From: Hyphomicrobiaceae bacterium | Lineage (GTDB): Bacteria; Pseudomonadota; Alphaproteobacteria; Rhizobiales; Hyphomicrobiaceae | DNA length: 64,000 nucleotides | Direction: 5' to 3' | Assembly: GCA_030655135.1 (NCBI GenBank) | Contig: JAURWC010000081.1 | Location: forward strand, 62,001-126,000 | Part shown: positions 1 through 9,369 of the stretch, piece after piece | Position numbering within the stretch: the first letter of the stretch is position 1 | How the letters are laid out: every line of letters begins with the position of its first letter | Made by a program: the position numbers and the translations under genes | Notes under the pieces: model-generated | Told to the model about the DNA's origin: nothing | Seen by the model: the letters and a program-made list of their open reading frames with translations, nothing else | Database searches by the model: none

Positions 1-1
1 G

Positions 2-1819
2 ACGCACTACACGCCACCGAGCGACCGCGTCGAGAGCGTGGAAGTCATCAAGGGCGCCGTTACGCCTTATGGACCGCTGACGAACCACGGCGTCGTGAAC
101 TTCCGTAACCTCAATCCATTCGGCGCGAACGAAACTGTGATTTCCGGCGCGGTCGGCTACACGGAACACTCGCAGCGCGACGTCAATAACATGCGCCATG
201 TTCACACCCGGCAAAACATCGGGAACGTGGGCGTCGTCGCTTCATACTCCGGCGCTGAATCAGCCGGCGCTTGGGACAACGAAGTACTGCGCTACAACGA
301 CTTCCACGGTGCTCTCGGCTTCAAGGGCTCGCAGCAAGATCTCACGATCTCTGGCGGCTTCTTCCGCCAGCGCGATCGCTATGACGAAGACAACTGGGGC
401 GAACTGGGCGACGCCGAATTCTTCAAAAATGGCTGGCGGAAGAAGAACCCAATCACATTCGGCGGACCAGTCGATCACGGTTTTGAAGCCGACAGCGGCC
501 ACCAGTTCAGCAGTTACAATGCCGACGTCTACCGTCTGCAGGCCGCACACAACTACTATCTGGACAGCGACACGACCATCTCGACCAGAGCCTATCTGTA
601 TGACCAGCACCGGGCTCGCTTCTTCCCGGACTTCTCCACGCGCGACGATCCGGGCGACTCTCCGGACGTATTGACGATGGGTGGACGCGATCGCCGTTAC
701 CAGAATTACGGCGTAGATAGCCGCCTTGAGCTTGCCCGGCGTTCGTTTTTTGGCCTACGCCAGGATATTCAGGTTGGCGTTCGCTATGAACACAACAAAT
801 TCCGCAACGCAAATCGCGAGGGTGACGAGGGCGAGATTCTCGACTTTGATGATCGCGGGACTGTGACTGAAGACGCGCGCATCAAAGCCGATGCTTACGC
901 AGCATTCGTACAGACCACGATCTTCCTGACGCCGAAATTGACAGTTACCCCCGGCCTGCGGTTCGAGAGCTGGGATATCGACGCTCGTGAGATCGGGGAT
1001 CCAGATCGGCAGAAGTCGGATCACGATCTGGTGCTGCCCGCCATCAGCGTTGCTTGGCAGGCGCTGCCGCAAACCACCCTTTACGGCGGGTACCATCGTG
1101 GCGTCACGCCGCACGTGATCCGGGATGCGAACGACACCGGCGAGGGCTTCCCGCTTAAGGAGGAAGTGGGCGACAACTTCCAGGTCGGCGTACGTTCAAC
1201 GGCGATCCGCGGCCTGTCGTTTGATACGGCTTACTTCCACAGCCGGATCGAGGACTACCAAATCAAGGAGGCCTTCACCAACGAGGTGACTAACGAGAAC
1301 GTCTACGGCTCGATGGACGAAGTTCGTATCAACGGCGTTGAAATCGGCGCCCGTCTTGAGAGCCGCCCGTTCACGGGTGGGCCATGGAACTTCTTCGGTG
1401 AGGCCACTTACACCTATGCGCGCTCGATTATCGAGAAGGGCGTCGACTCGCTCGAAGAGGATGAGCCGCTTGAGAGCGTGGCAGGCAACCGCTTGCCGGA
1501 AGTGCCGGAACATTGGGCCGTCTTTACGCTCGGCACAGCGCATCGCAGCGGCTGGGACGCCAGCGTCTCGTACACCTACATGGGGGACTTCTTCGTCGAC
1601 ACCTTCAATACTCAGGTTGGCGATGACTCCGGTCTTGGCCTTGTCGACGATGTCTGGTTGCTGTCGGCGCGTGTGAATTACACCATCCCGAACACGAACC
1701 TCACGTTGTTTGCTTCGGGCTCGAACCTTACCGACGAACTCTACATCGCGGATCGTGCCGACGGCGCCAAGCCCGGGCAAGCGCGGACGCTGTGGGGCGG
1801 GTTCAAGTACAAGTTCTGA
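2..1819 (+). CDS. TonB-dependent outer-membrane receptor, 5' end cut by window edge
   Basis: Outer-membrane beta-barrel receptor, most likely for a ferric siderophore. The frame is already open at base 2, so the true start lies upstream; the GTG at 38 is internal. The first visible residues (RVESVEVIKGAV, then YGPLTNHGVVNF) match the end of the plug domain, where family members carry RVEVLKGP and YG. The rest is a barrel rich in aromatic and alternating residues. It ends with ARTLWGGFKYKF, with the terminal Phe expected of an outer-membrane protein. Signal peptide, TonB box and most of the plug are outside the window, so the ligand cannot be judged. A strong terminator follows at 1857. Confidence 0.9.
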   Translation, partial: THYTPPSDRVESVEVIKGAVTPYGPLTNHGVVNFRNLNPFGANETVISGAVGYTEHSQRDVNNMRHVHTRQNIGNVGVVASYSGAESAGAWDNEVLRYNDFHGALGFKGSQQDLTISGGFFRQRDRYDEDNWGELGDAEFFKNGWRKKNPITFGGPVDHGFEADSGHQFSSYNADVYRLQAAHNYYLDSDTTISTRAYLYDQHRARFFPDFSTRDDPGDSPDVLTMGGRDRRYQNYGVDSRLELARRSFFGLRQDIQVGVRYEHNKFRNANREGDEGEILDFDDRGTVTEDARIKADAYAAFVQTTIFLTPKLTVTPGLRFESWDIDAREIGDPDRQKSDHDLVLPAISVAWQALPQTTLYGGYHRGVTPHVIRDANDTGEGFPLKEEVGDNFQVGVRSTAIRGLSFDTAYFHSRIEDYQIKEAFTNEVTNENVYGSMDEVRINGVEIGARLESRPFTGGPWNFFGEATYTYARSIIEKGVDSLEEDEPLESVAGNRLPEVPEHWAVFTLGTAHRSGWDASVSYTYMGDFFVDTFNTQVGDDSGLGLVDDVWLLSARVNYTIPNTNLTLFASGSNLTDELYIADRADGAKPGQARTLWGGFKYKF

Positions 1820-1856
1820 GGCCACGCACCTCACGAAACACACGGCACAAACGGAA

Positions 1857-1882
1857 GCGGCCCCTCACGGGGCCGCTTTTTT
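1857..1882 (+). terminator. Rho-independent terminator of the TonB receptor gene
   Basis: Perfect 8-bp stem GCGGCCCC/GGGGCCGC with a 4-nt loop TCAC, followed by six T. It lies 38 bp after the receptor stop codon. Confidence 0.9.
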
Positions 1883-1902
1883 GTTAGAGCGCTACCGGAG
1901 AA

Positions 1903-1990
1903 GTAGGTTGGGTCAAGCCTTTGCGCGACCCAACAGCTTACGTAGCACGCCCGCCAGTTGTTGGGTCGCGCTGCGCTTGACGCAACCTAC
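1903..1990. repeat. Dispersed inverted repeat, GTAGGTTGGGTC family, copy 1
   Basis: The element opens with GTAGGTTGGGTCAAGC and closes with its near complement GCTTGACGCAACCTAC. Inside is a second pair, GCGACCCAACA and TGTTGGGTCGC. A related copy sits at 27377-27462. This one lies between the convergent TonB-receptor and psd genes. It could form a long hairpin in either transcript. No coding sequence is seen in it. Confidence 0.8.
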
Positions 1991-2005
1991 GCAGCATCGC
2001 GGAGG

Positions 2006-2719
2006 TCAGTTCCGGCGGGCTTCGCGTTCGGCTTCGTCGGACTTGAGGTCTGCCAGCACCGTTTCACCGCCGACGGCTCGCTGGCCGACGGCGACCAGGG
2101 CCGTGCGGCCCGGCGGCAGGTACGTGTCGACGCGTGAGCCAAAGCGGATCAGGCCGAAGCGCTCGCCGATGCCGACGCTGTCGCCCTCGCGCGCGAACGT
2201 TACGATGCGGCGTGCGACGAGGCCGGCGATTTGCACGACGCCGATCTGCGTGCCTGATGCCATTTCGATGATCAGCGAGCGGCGCTCGTTTTCTTCGCTG
2301 GCCTTGTCGAGTGCGGCGTTCATGAAGGCGCCGGGGAAATAGTGCGAGCGCGTGATGCGGCCGGCGACTGGGGCCCGATTGATATGCACGTCGAACACCG
2401 ATAGGAAAACGGAGACGCGCACGCGCGGCTCGTCGCCCAGCCCAAGTTCAGCCGGCGGTTTCACCGTCTCGATCGACGAGACCTTGCCGTCTGCCGGGGA
2501 GATAATGAGCCCTTCGCGCAGTGGCGTGACGCGATCGGGGTCGCGGAAAAAGTAGACGACATACAGCGTCAAGAGCGCGGCGATCCACCCCAGCGGCGGC
2601 CAGAGCCAGAGGAGCAAAAGCGTGGCGACGGCACCGGCTGCGATGAAGGGCGTGCCTTCGCGATGCACCGGAGTGATGAAGTCGGTGATTGTGTCGAAAA
2701 GACTCGTACGGTCAGACAA
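2006..2719 (-). CDS. psd: Phosphatidylserine decarboxylase proenzyme (short form)
   Basis: Converts phosphatidylserine to phosphatidylethanolamine at the inner membrane. The product is 237 aa, close to the roughly 232 aa usual for rhizobial Psd. It has the conserved PVHREG N-terminus, a hydrophobic segment at about residues 27-55, [15 protein letters not shown] and FGSRVD. The G194-S195 bond in FGSR is the expected self-cleavage site that yields the pyruvoyl group. I chose a TTG start because GAGGG lies 7 bases upstream and it gives the family-like N-terminus; an in-frame GTG at 2791 would add 24 unsupported residues. pssA, often the next gene in relatives, is not adjacent here. Confidence 0.93.
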   Translation of the reverse strand: MSDRTSLFDTITDFITPVHREGTPFIAAGAVATLLLLWLWPPLGWIAALLTLYVVYFFRDPDRVTPLREGLIISPADGKVSSIETVKPPAELGLGDEPRVRVSVFLSVFDVHINRAPVAGRITRSHYFPGAFMNAALDKASEENERRSLIIEMASGTQIGVVQIAGLVARRIVTFAREGDSVGIGERFGLIRFGSRVDTYLPPGRTALVAVGQRAVGGETVLADLKSDEAEREARRN

Positions 2720-2850
2720 GGAGAAACCCTCTTGTTCGGGATCGGATGATATCTGGGCGCCGTTATAGCCCGCATATCCAAGGCAGGCCACTGGGGACGG
2801 CGGGCGGTCAAGCGCCGCACGGCAGCCCGATTTCCGGTGCGTTGGGGACT

Positions 2851-4380
2851 TTACGGAGAAAACTGGACCGAGATCGTCCGGACTTCGCCTTTGGCATCCT
2901 CCACCAGCAACAACACCGTGTTGCCGCCTGATTTTTTGATCTCCTCGAGCCGCGCTTCCAGATCATCGGTCTTCAGGATCTGCATTTCCTGGGCCTCAAC
3001 GATGACGTCTCCTGCGCGAATATTCTTGTCTGCAGCCGGGCTCTTGGGATCGATGTCGGTAACGACGAGCCCCTTGGCGTCCGGCCGCAAACCGAACTGC
3101 TCGCGCACGTCTTCCGTCACCGGAGCCAGCTTGAGGCCGAGGATGGAATTAGTGGCTAGGCTGCCGTCGTCGTTGCGCTTTGAGCCGGGCGGCTTGGGCA
3201 AGCTAGGCTCGCCTTCTTTCGGCATGGCGACAGCGGGCTTTTCTTCCGGCTTGACGTCTTCCTCTTCGAGGCGGCCGATAGCGACCTGAAGCGTCTTGTT
3301 TTCGCCCTTGCGCTTGACCTCGACGTCGATCGTCTTGCCGACGGGCGTTTGCGCGACGAGGCGCGGCAATCCACGCATAGCCGTCACGGCCTTGCCGTCG
3401 AATTTCATGATGATATCGCCCCGCTCCAACCCGCCCTTGGCGGCAGGGCTGTCAACCGTGACGGAACTGACGAGCGCGCCGACGTTGGCTTCGACCTGGA
3501 GGCGTTCGGCCACATCCTCGTTGATGGTCTGGATTTGCACGCCGAGCCAGCCGCGGCGGGCCTGGCCGAATTCCTTCAACTGACTGATGATCGACGTGAC
3601 TGTGTCGGATGGAATGGCGAAGCCGATGCCGATCGATCCACCCGTGGGCGAAATGATCGCCGTGTTCACGCCAATCACTTCACCGCTCATGTTGAACAGC
3701 GGGCCACCGGAGTTACCCTTGTTGATCGCGGCGTCCGTCTGCAGGAATTCGTCGTAGGGGCCAGCGTTGATGTCGCGCTGTTTGGCCGAGATGATGCCTA
3801 CGGTCACGGATCCACCCAGGCCGAAGGGGTTGCCAATCGCCATCACCCAGTCGCCGACCTTCAGCCCTTCGGACGAACCGAAGGGGACCGCGGCCAGCTT
3901 GGTCTTCGGCGTCACCTTGAGAAGCGCGAGATCGGTCTTGGTGTCGGTGCCGAGAACCTTGTCGACCTTCAGCTTCGAGCCGTCATGGAAGTTGACGTAG
4001 ATCTCGTCGGCGCCGTCGATCACGTGATTGTTGGTGACGATTAGACCCTCGGCGCCGTCGACGACGAAGCCGGAGCCGAGTGAGGAAACCTTGCGTTCCG
4101 ACTGTGCGCCGCCGCCACGCTTGGAGAAGAAGTCCTCGAACAGATCCTCGAACGGCGATCCCTTCGGCACCTTGGGAAGCGGCACGCCTTCAGGCCCTTT
4201 GGCGATCTGGGTGGTTGAAATGTTGACGACGGCATCGGTCAGGCTTTCGGCCAGTTCCGCGACGGAGGGCAGGCCCGCGGGCGTGCGTTGGGCGTGCGCG
4301 GCCGGCGCCGATGCGATAAGAAGCACCGCAGCAGCAACGCCGAAGCCGGCCCGGAAACGACGGTGATCTTGCGGCCGCAT
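2851..4380 (-). CDS. degP: Do-family periplasmic serine endoprotease DegP/HtrA
   Basis: Periplasmic protease and chaperone that clears misfolded envelope proteins. The product is 509 aa. A signal peptide ends near AAHA-Q (residue 30). The trypsin-like domain holds the catalytic triad His119 (TNNHV), Asp150 (TKTDLALL) and Ser224 (GNSGGPLF), and two PDZ domains follow. The ATG at 4380 was chosen because AGGAG stands 8-12 bases upstream and a clean signal peptide follows; the longer open frame to 4527 lacks this. It is the last of the co-directional hflK-hflC-DUF2065-degP genes, the order common in Rhizobiales. psd follows 131 bp downstream on the same strand. Confidence 0.95.
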   Translation of the reverse strand: MRPQDHRRFRAGFGVAAAVLLIASAPAAHAQRTPAGLPSVAELAESLTDAVVNISTTQIAKGPEGVPLPKVPKGSPFEDLFEDFFSKRGGGAQSERKVSSLGSGFVVDGAEGLIVTNNHVIDGADEIYVNFHDGSKLKVDKVLGTDTKTDLALLKVTPKTKLAAVPFGSSEGLKVGDWVMAIGNPFGLGGSVTVGIISAKQRDINAGPYDEFLQTDAAINKGNSGGPLFNMSGEVIGVNTAIISPTGGSIGIGFAIPSDTVTSIISQLKEFGQARRGWLGVQIQTINEDVAERLQVEANVGALVSSVTVDSPAAKGGLERGDIIMKFDGKAVTAMRGLPRLVAQTPVGKTIDVEVKRKGENKTLQVAIGRLEEEDVKPEEKPAVAMPKEGEPSLPKPPGSKRNDDGSLATNSILGLKLAPVTEDVREQFGLRPDAKGLVVTDIDPKSPAADKNIRAGDVIVEAQEMQILKTDDLEARLEEIKKSGGNTVLLLVEDAKGEVRTISVQFSP

Positions 4381-4508
4381 TCGTGAAGTCTCCTGAATTC
4401 TGCCGGTATCGGTAACTCCGCCACGCTTCGATTGTGGCGTTACAGCGAGACCTATCTTCGTGGCAAACTGTGGGGATTGCGCGACGCCTGTCAACGATTG
4501 GGCGTGCT

Positions 4509-4694
4509 TTAGCCGCGTATCAGCCAAACGATGGCCGCGCCGGCTGCGATGGCGACAAACCCATAGGTGCGAAGTGTCGCCTGCGGAGTATTCGCTGCAG
4601 CCTCGAGCAACTCGATACCGAGCCGGGGCGCCAGCGCCCAGAGCAGCCCTTCAATCACAAATACCAGCCCGAGGCCTACGATCAGGTCGTTCAT
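4509..4694 (-). CDS. DUF2065 (YjeT-like) small membrane protein
   Basis: The product is 61 aa with two predicted membrane helices (about residues 3-22 and 43-60) joined by a short polar stretch. The motif GLGLVFVIEGLLWALAPR is typical of DUF2065, which follows hflC in many proteobacteria. The molecular role is unknown; the context suggests an accessory of the HflKC-protease assembly. Its ATG overlaps by ATGA the stop of another DUF2065-like frame just upstream, which suggests translational coupling. Confidence 0.85.
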   Translation of the reverse strand: MNDLIVGLGLVFVIEGLLWALAPRLGIELLEAAANTPQATLRTYGFVAIAAGAAIVWLIRG

Positions 4695-4855
4695 CGCTTC
4701 AGCGCGTCCTCGCGGCTAGACCCGGATGAACGCATGATGGCGAGGCCCATCACCGCGATACATGCATGCGCCAACGGCCCGAGCAGCCACCGTGGCGCCA
4801 CCGGCCAGAACAGTGCCTCCGCGAGGAGGATCAGGCCGATGGCAATAATGGCGTA
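4691..4855 (-). pseudogene. Second DUF2065-like membrane frame without a normal start codon
   Basis: Between hflC and the DUF2065 gene there is an open frame of 54 residues that reads like a sibling of it: AIGLILLAEALFWPVAPR aligns with the neighbour's GLGLVFVIEGLLWALAPR. It ends in a TGA that overlaps the next ATG. The frame is closed by TGA at 4858-4856, and no ATG, GTG or TTG occurs before residue 18. An ATG at 4859 lies in another frame, so a 1- or 2-base indel at its third codon may have broken the start. Alternatives are initiation at an ATT codon or a sequencing error. The conserved coding pattern makes the frame itself convincing; whether it is translated is unknown. Confidence 0.55.
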
Positions 4856-4870
4856 TCATGACGTGCCGGT

Positions 4871-5776
4871 TTATGGCTGGGCTGGCACGGCGGCGGCAGG
4901 CGGGGTCGCCGTACCGCCTGGATTTTGGAAGTATTTGAAGAACTCAGAATCCGGCGAAATCACCAAACGCGTTCCCTCAGACTTCAGGCCGGTCTCGTAC
5001 GCCTGCATTGACCGGTAAAAGCCAAAGAAATCCGCGTCCTGACCGAAAGCATCGGCGAAGATGCGGTTACGGTCGGCGTCGCCCTGACCGCGCAGCTCTT
5101 CGCCCTTGCGGGTGGCTTCGGCCTTGATAACGATCGCCTCACGTTCGGCCGTGGCGCGAATTCGGTTGGCTTCGGCGGCACCTTGGGCGCGGAACTCCGC
5201 GCTCTCGCGCTGGCGTTCGGCGCGCATGCGCTCGAACACGCTCTTGGAGTTCTGCTCCGGCAAGTCGGCGCGCTTGATACGCACGTCGACGACTTCGAGA
5301 CCGTAGGTCTTGCCCTCGGCGTTCACCTGGCGGGCAATCTCCTTCATCAGCTCTTCGCGCTTGTCCCGCACCACGTCGGAGAACGTGTGCGAACCCAGCA
5401 CTCGTCGCAAAGCAGATTCGATGATCGGATCGAGCCGCGAATTGATGCCGATCTGCCCCCCTACGCGCTGATAGACCAGCATGGGATCGACAATGCGATA
5501 GCGCGCGAACGAGTTGACGATCAGACGCTTCTGGTCGGAGGCGATGACTTCCTTGGTCGCCGGCTCGATGTCGAGAATGCGCTTGTCGAAATACTCGACC
5601 GTGTCGACCAGCGGCATTTTCCAATGCAGGCCCGGCTTATCGCGCAGCGGATCTTGGGGCTGGCCGAAGCGCAGCACCAAAGCCTGCTGGCTCTGCTGGA
5701 CGATGAAGGCCGAGCTGTAGACGGCCGCGGCCGCTGCACCGATCAGGATGACGATGAGAGAAAGAAAGATGCGCAT
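4871..5776 (-). CDS. hflC: HflC, prohibitin-family regulator of FtsH
   Basis: SPFH/band-7 membrane protein that assembles with HflK into a large ring around the FtsH protease and modulates it. The product is 301 aa. An N-terminal membrane anchor spans residues 4-24 and is followed by the band-7 domain (FIVQQSQQALVLRFGQP ... GLHWKMPLVD). A charged coiled-coil stretch (ERMRAERQRESAEFRAQGAAEANRI in part) and a Pro/Ala-rich tail come next. The ATG is 3 bp after the hflK stop, so the two are one transcript. Confidence 0.95.
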   Translation of the reverse strand: MRIFLSLIVILIGAAAAAVYSSAFIVQQSQQALVLRFGQPQDPLRDKPGLHWKMPLVDTVEYFDKRILDIEPATKEVIASDQKRLIVNSFARYRIVDPMLVYQRVGGQIGINSRLDPIIESALRRVLGSHTFSDVVRDKREELMKEIARQVNAEGKTYGLEVVDVRIKRADLPEQNSKSVFERMRAERQRESAEFRAQGAAEANRIRATAEREAIVIKAEATRKGEELRGQGDADRNRIFADAFGQDADFFGFYRSMQAYETGLKSEGTRLVISPDSEFFKYFQNPGGTATPPAAAVPAQP

Positions 5777-5779
5777 GGC

Positions 5780-6955
5780 TCAGTTGCCCTCTGCCGGTTT
5801 GCTGCGCTTCAGCTGATCGAGCGGAAGGTAGGGCACGACGCCCGAACCGGACTTGCTGTCGAGAATGATCTTGTCGGTGCTGCCGAGCACGCGTTCCATC
5901 GTTTCCAGGAACATGCGCTTGCGGGTGACGTCGGGCGCCTTCTTGTACTCGTCGAAAACCTTCAAGAAGCGAGCCGTCTGACCGTTAGCTTCGGCAACGG
6001 TCTGCGTCTTGTAGCCTTCGGCGCCCTGCAGGATGCGTTCGGCCTCGCCGCGCGCTTCCGGCACAACCTTGTTGGCATAGGCGAAGGCTTGGTTCTGCTG
6101 GGTTTCCTTGTCGGCGCGTGCAGCCTGGACGTCACGGAAGGCGTCGATCACTTCAGCGGGCGGGTCGACCTTCTGCATCTGCACCTGTGTGACGTTGATG
6201 CCGGCCTCGTACTTGTCGAGGATCTGCTGCATCAGCGTGCGCACCGCTTCTTCAGTCTTTTGGCGCGCTTCGGTCAGGATCGGCTGGATGTTGGACTTGC
6301 CGACGATTTCGCGCATGGCGCTTTCGGCGACTTCCTTCACCGTCGAATCCGGGTTCTGGATCTTGAACAGGTACTTTTCGGCGTTCGAGATCTTCCAGAT
6401 CACGACGAAGCCGATGTCGACCATGTTTTCGTCACCCGTCAGCATCAGGCCCTCGTCACGCGCGTCACGCGGGATGGAGCCGGCGGTGCGTTGGGAGATG
6501 TTGGCCTCAGTCGATACGCCGATGGAGACGATGTTGGCCTGTTCGACCTTCGGCTTGAGGACTTCCTCAACCGGATACGGCAGACGGAAGTGAAGGCCGG
6601 GGCCGGCAAAGCGGTTGTATTCGCCGAAGCGGAGCACGATGCCCTGCTCCTGCAGGCCGACCTGGAAGAAGAATGCGTTCCAGACGATGACGGCGAGCGC
6701 TGCGGCGCCTGCGAGGAACAAGAGCGGGCCAGGCAAGCCTGAGCCGCCCATCACCTGCTTCATGCGGTCCTGGCTGCGCTTGAGCATTTCTTCAAGATCA
6801 GGGGGCTGGCCGCCGCCGCCGCCACCACCGCCACTACCGCCGCCTTGGCCCCAGGGGCCACCGCCGCCACCGCCGCCGCTGCCGCTGCCTTTCCAGCCGC
6901 CTCCGCCGCCGCCATTGCCGCTGCCACCACCGCCGCTTTGATTGCTCCAAGGCAT
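5780..6955 (-). CDS. hflK: HflK, prohibitin-family regulator of FtsH, with very Gly-rich N-terminus
   Basis: Partner of HflC in the HflKC-FtsH complex. The product is 391 aa. About 50 cytoplasmic N-terminal residues are almost wholly Gly with Trp, Ser, Pro and Asn (starting MPWSNQSGGGG). A PPDLEEMLKR segment follows, then a membrane helix at about residues 75-93 and the SPFH domain (GIVLRFGEYNR, GLHFRLPYP). The ATG at 6955 was chosen because the longer open frame upstream is not HflK-like; a modest AGGAAAGG lies 13 or more bases before it. It heads the hflKC-DUF2065-degP run. Confidence 0.95.
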   Translation of the reverse strand: MPWSNQSGGGGSGNGGGGGGWKGSGSGGGGGGGPWGQGGGSGGGGGGGGQPPDLEEMLKRSQDRMKQVMGGSGLPGPLLFLAGAAALAVIVWNAFFFQVGLQEQGIVLRFGEYNRFAGPGLHFRLPYPVEEVLKPKVEQANIVSIGVSTEANISQRTAGSIPRDARDEGLMLTGDENMVDIGFVVIWKISNAEKYLFKIQNPDSTVKEVAESAMREIVGKSNIQPILTEARQKTEEAVRTLMQQILDKYEAGINVTQVQMQKVDPPAEVIDAFRDVQAARADKETQQNQAFAYANKVVPEARGEAERILQGAEGYKTQTVAEANGQTARFLKVFDEYKKAPDVTRKRMFLETMERVLGSTDKIILDSKSGSGVVPYLPLDQLKRSKPAEGN

Positions 6956-7224
6956 AGGTCTGATCGTGCCTTTCCTATTCGGATGGGAAGGTCGCCAAAA
7001 ATGGCGCCAGTTGCATCGGCTAGTCCGGCTGGCGGACCCGATGAGTTCATTGGGCTTATAGGGCAGCGTAGAAAGTTTCGCAAACGGCCAGAACGAGTTT
7101 CGTTGCCAATCGTTTACGCCAGCCAAGTGGGGAGCCGGCGAGCATTCGCCAAGGGGCTGTCCGTGCGCTTCGTGACGAAGGGCTGAGGCTTTGCGTTTTC
7201 TCAACAGCGTGCGACACCGGATCG

Positions 7225-8358
7225 ATGAGCATCAAACAACCTAGCTTCAGCTTCGGCATCGAGGAGGAATATCACCTCGTTGATGTCGAAACCCGCGACC
7301 TGAAATCGGCCCCGGACGCGATGATGCGCGGACTGGAAGAAAAACTGGGGCGGCGCGTCAGTCCGGAATTCCTGCGCTCGCAGGTGGAGATCGGCACGGG
7401 CGTCTCGCACGACTTCGCGCAGACGCGTGACGAGCTGGCGGGACTGCGACGCGAGATCGCCCAGGCGGCGCGGCAGCATGGGCTGGCACCGATTGCGGCC
7501 TCCACGCATCCGTTCGCGCAGGTGTCGCGCCTGGAGACGACGGACAAGGAGCGCTACCAAAAACTGGCACGCGACCTTGCGGGCATCGGGCGGCGCCTGG
7601 CGATTTGCGGCATGCACGTTCACGTCGGCATCGACGACGACGAACTGCGCATCGATATCATGAACCAGATGCGCTATTTCCTGCCGCATCTGCTGATGCT
7701 GTCGACGTCCTCGCCGTTCTGGCAGGGCGATGATACGGGGCTGAAAAGCTACCGGCTCAGTGTGTTCGACGAGATGCCGCGATCCGGACTGCCCGGCAAG
7801 TTCGACAGCTACGGCGAGTTCCAGCGTACGGTCGACGTTCTGGTGCGCGGGGGCGTGATCGAGGACGCAACCAAGATCTGGTGGGACGTGCGGCCGTCGG
7901 CACGCTTTCCGACGCTGGAACTGCGCATCACCGACGTCTGTCCCCGGCTCGACGACGCCATGACGATCGCTGCGCTCTACGTCTGCATTGCGCGCATGCT
8001 GTTCCGGTTGCGCAGCCTCAACCTGCGCTGGCGCGGCTATCCGTTGTTGCTGCTGGAAGAGAACCGCTGGCGCGCCCAGCGCTATGGCGTGACGGATTCG
8101 CTGTTCGACTTCGGCAAAGGCGACCTCATCCCCTTCGCCGATCTCATCGAAGAACTACTGGCCCTGGTGGCGCCTGACGCAGAGGCGCTCGGGTGCCAAG
8201 CCGAGATCGCCAACGCCCGCGAGATCGTGCGCAGAGGCACGGGCGCTGACCGGCAGGTGACGGCCTATCAAGCCGCGCTCGACAACGGAGCCAGCAAGGA
8301 CGCCGCGTTACGCAGCGTCGTGGACCTCTTAGTTGTCGAGACCGTCGACGGGATTTAG
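7225..8358 (+). CDS. YbdK-type carboxylate-amine ligase (glutamate-cysteine ligase 2 family)
   Basis: ATP-grasp-like enzyme of the GCS2 family (COG2170). Members ligate glutamate to an amine or cysteine, but the physiological substrate is often unknown. The product is 377 aa, near the family's usual 370. It has FSFGIEEEYHLVD near the N-terminus (metal/ATP site), GTGVSHDFAQ, GMHVHVGIDDDE and a WWDVRPSARFPTLELRITD block typical of the family. It starts 269 bp from hflK in divergent orientation. Its last 30 bp overlap the tail of the YceI gene on the other strand. Confidence 0.88.
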   Translation: MSIKQPSFSFGIEEEYHLVDVETRDLKSAPDAMMRGLEEKLGRRVSPEFLRSQVEIGTGVSHDFAQTRDELAGLRREIAQAARQHGLAPIAASTHPFAQVSRLETTDKERYQKLARDLAGIGRRLAICGMHVHVGIDDDELRIDIMNQMRYFLPHLLMLSTSSPFWQGDDTGLKSYRLSVFDEMPRSGLPGKFDSYGEFQRTVDVLVRGGVIEDATKIWWDVRPSARFPTLELRITDVCPRLDDAMTIAALYVCIARMLFRLRSLNLRWRGYPLLLLEENRWRAQRYGVTDSLFDFGKGDLIPFADLIEELLALVAPDAEALGCQAEIANAREIVRRGTGADRQVTAYQAALDNGASKDAALRSVVDLLVVETVDGI

Positions 8359-9261
8359 CGGCTCGCCGCGCGGGGCCGGCGGTTCGGACTCGGGCGCTGA
8401 GTCATCGGGAAGCGGAGCCGGCGTCAGACTGTCGTCGAGCGGCGGCTCGGCGGTGGGCGGCGCACCTGCGGGCGGCGGCATGGTGGTTGCGTGTGGCGGT
8501 CCGCCCTCGACGGGCGGCAGCGGCGCAGGCGATCCAGGCTCCGGCACTTGGAGAGCGGGGCCGGTGGTTGCGCCGGGCAACTGCTGAGGAACAGCGCTCG
8601 AAGGGCCGGCGCCGGACCCTGCGGCTTCGGGCGCCAGCTGGGGCGATGTGATCTGCTTGCGATGCATCTCGGTTTCAATCGTGATGCGCAGCTCATCGGA
8701 AATGAACGGTACGGTGCGCGACAGGCCCCAGTCACTGCGCAAGATCTGCGCCGTTGCCGAGAAACCGGACACATAGATCTCCTTGTAAACCGGGTTGATC
8801 GTGCCGAGCGGGTGGTCGCCGGAGAAGTTCCATTTCACGCTCATCGTCACGGGCTTCGTGACGCCATTCATCGATAGATTGCCGGTGACCTCAGCCGTAC
8901 GCCCGGTCGAGGGCGCGACCGACGTGGAGCGGAACGTGATCGTGGGGAACGCTTGGGCATCGAAGAATTCACCGGAGCGGATCAAGTGCTCATCCAGCTT
9001 CGCCACCCCGGTCGAAATGCTTGCCACTTTAATTCGGACATCGACCGAACTGTTTCCGGGCGCTACTGGGTCGAAGTTCAGCGTGCCCGAGACATCGCGG
9101 AAACGGCCGCCCTGACGCGACATGCCCACGTGATCCCACGTGAAGCGCACCTCCGTGTGATCCTTGTCGATTTCATAGATATCGGCAGACGCCGGAATGG
9201 CTGTGCCCGCAAAAGCAGCGAGCGACAGCAGCATCGCGCGGATCGATGACGTAACGGGCAT
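8329..9261 (-). CDS. YceI-domain periplasmic protein with Pro-rich tail
   Basis: The product is 310 aa. A signal peptide (residues 1 to about 26, ending IPASA-D) leads into a YceI beta-barrel that begins DIYEIDKDHTEVRFTWDHVG and is complete by about residue 190. YceI proteins bind isoprenoid-like lipids in the periplasm; the ligand here is unknown. The last 120 residues are low-complexity Pro/Gly/Ala/Glu, which is not part of the family core. I used the ATG at 9261, with CGGAG upstream, rather than the open frame to 9318. The 3' end overlaps ybdK by 30 bp tail to tail. Confidence 0.88.
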   Translation of the reverse strand: MPVTSSIRAMLLSLAAFAGTAIPASADIYEIDKDHTEVRFTWDHVGMSRQGGRFRDVSGTLNFDPVAPGNSSVDVRIKVASISTGVAKLDEHLIRSGEFFDAQAFPTITFRSTSVAPSTGRTAEVTGNLSMNGVTKPVTMSVKWNFSGDHPLGTINPVYKEIYVSGFSATAQILRSDWGLSRTVPFISDELRITIETEMHRKQITSPQLAPEAAGSGAGPSSAVPQQLPGATTGPALQVPEPGSPAPLPPVEGGPPHATTMPPPAGAPPTAEPPLDDSLTPAPLPDDSAPESEPPAPRGEPLNPVDGLDN

Positions 9262-9369
9262 TCGGCTCGAACTCCGGTTGCAGTCCAGTTGAGGCAACAC
9301 CACGCGGACGTGTCGCAAGTGTGACGGATCATGGGTGCAGGCTCGCTGAGGCGACGTGCCTGCAGCGGC

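Noticed and set aside
5183-6742. 519-codon open frame on the + strand over hflC and hflK
   Set aside because: Antisense of hflC/hflK with no motif; the Arg/Leu/Asp/His-rich product is typical of a shadow frame.
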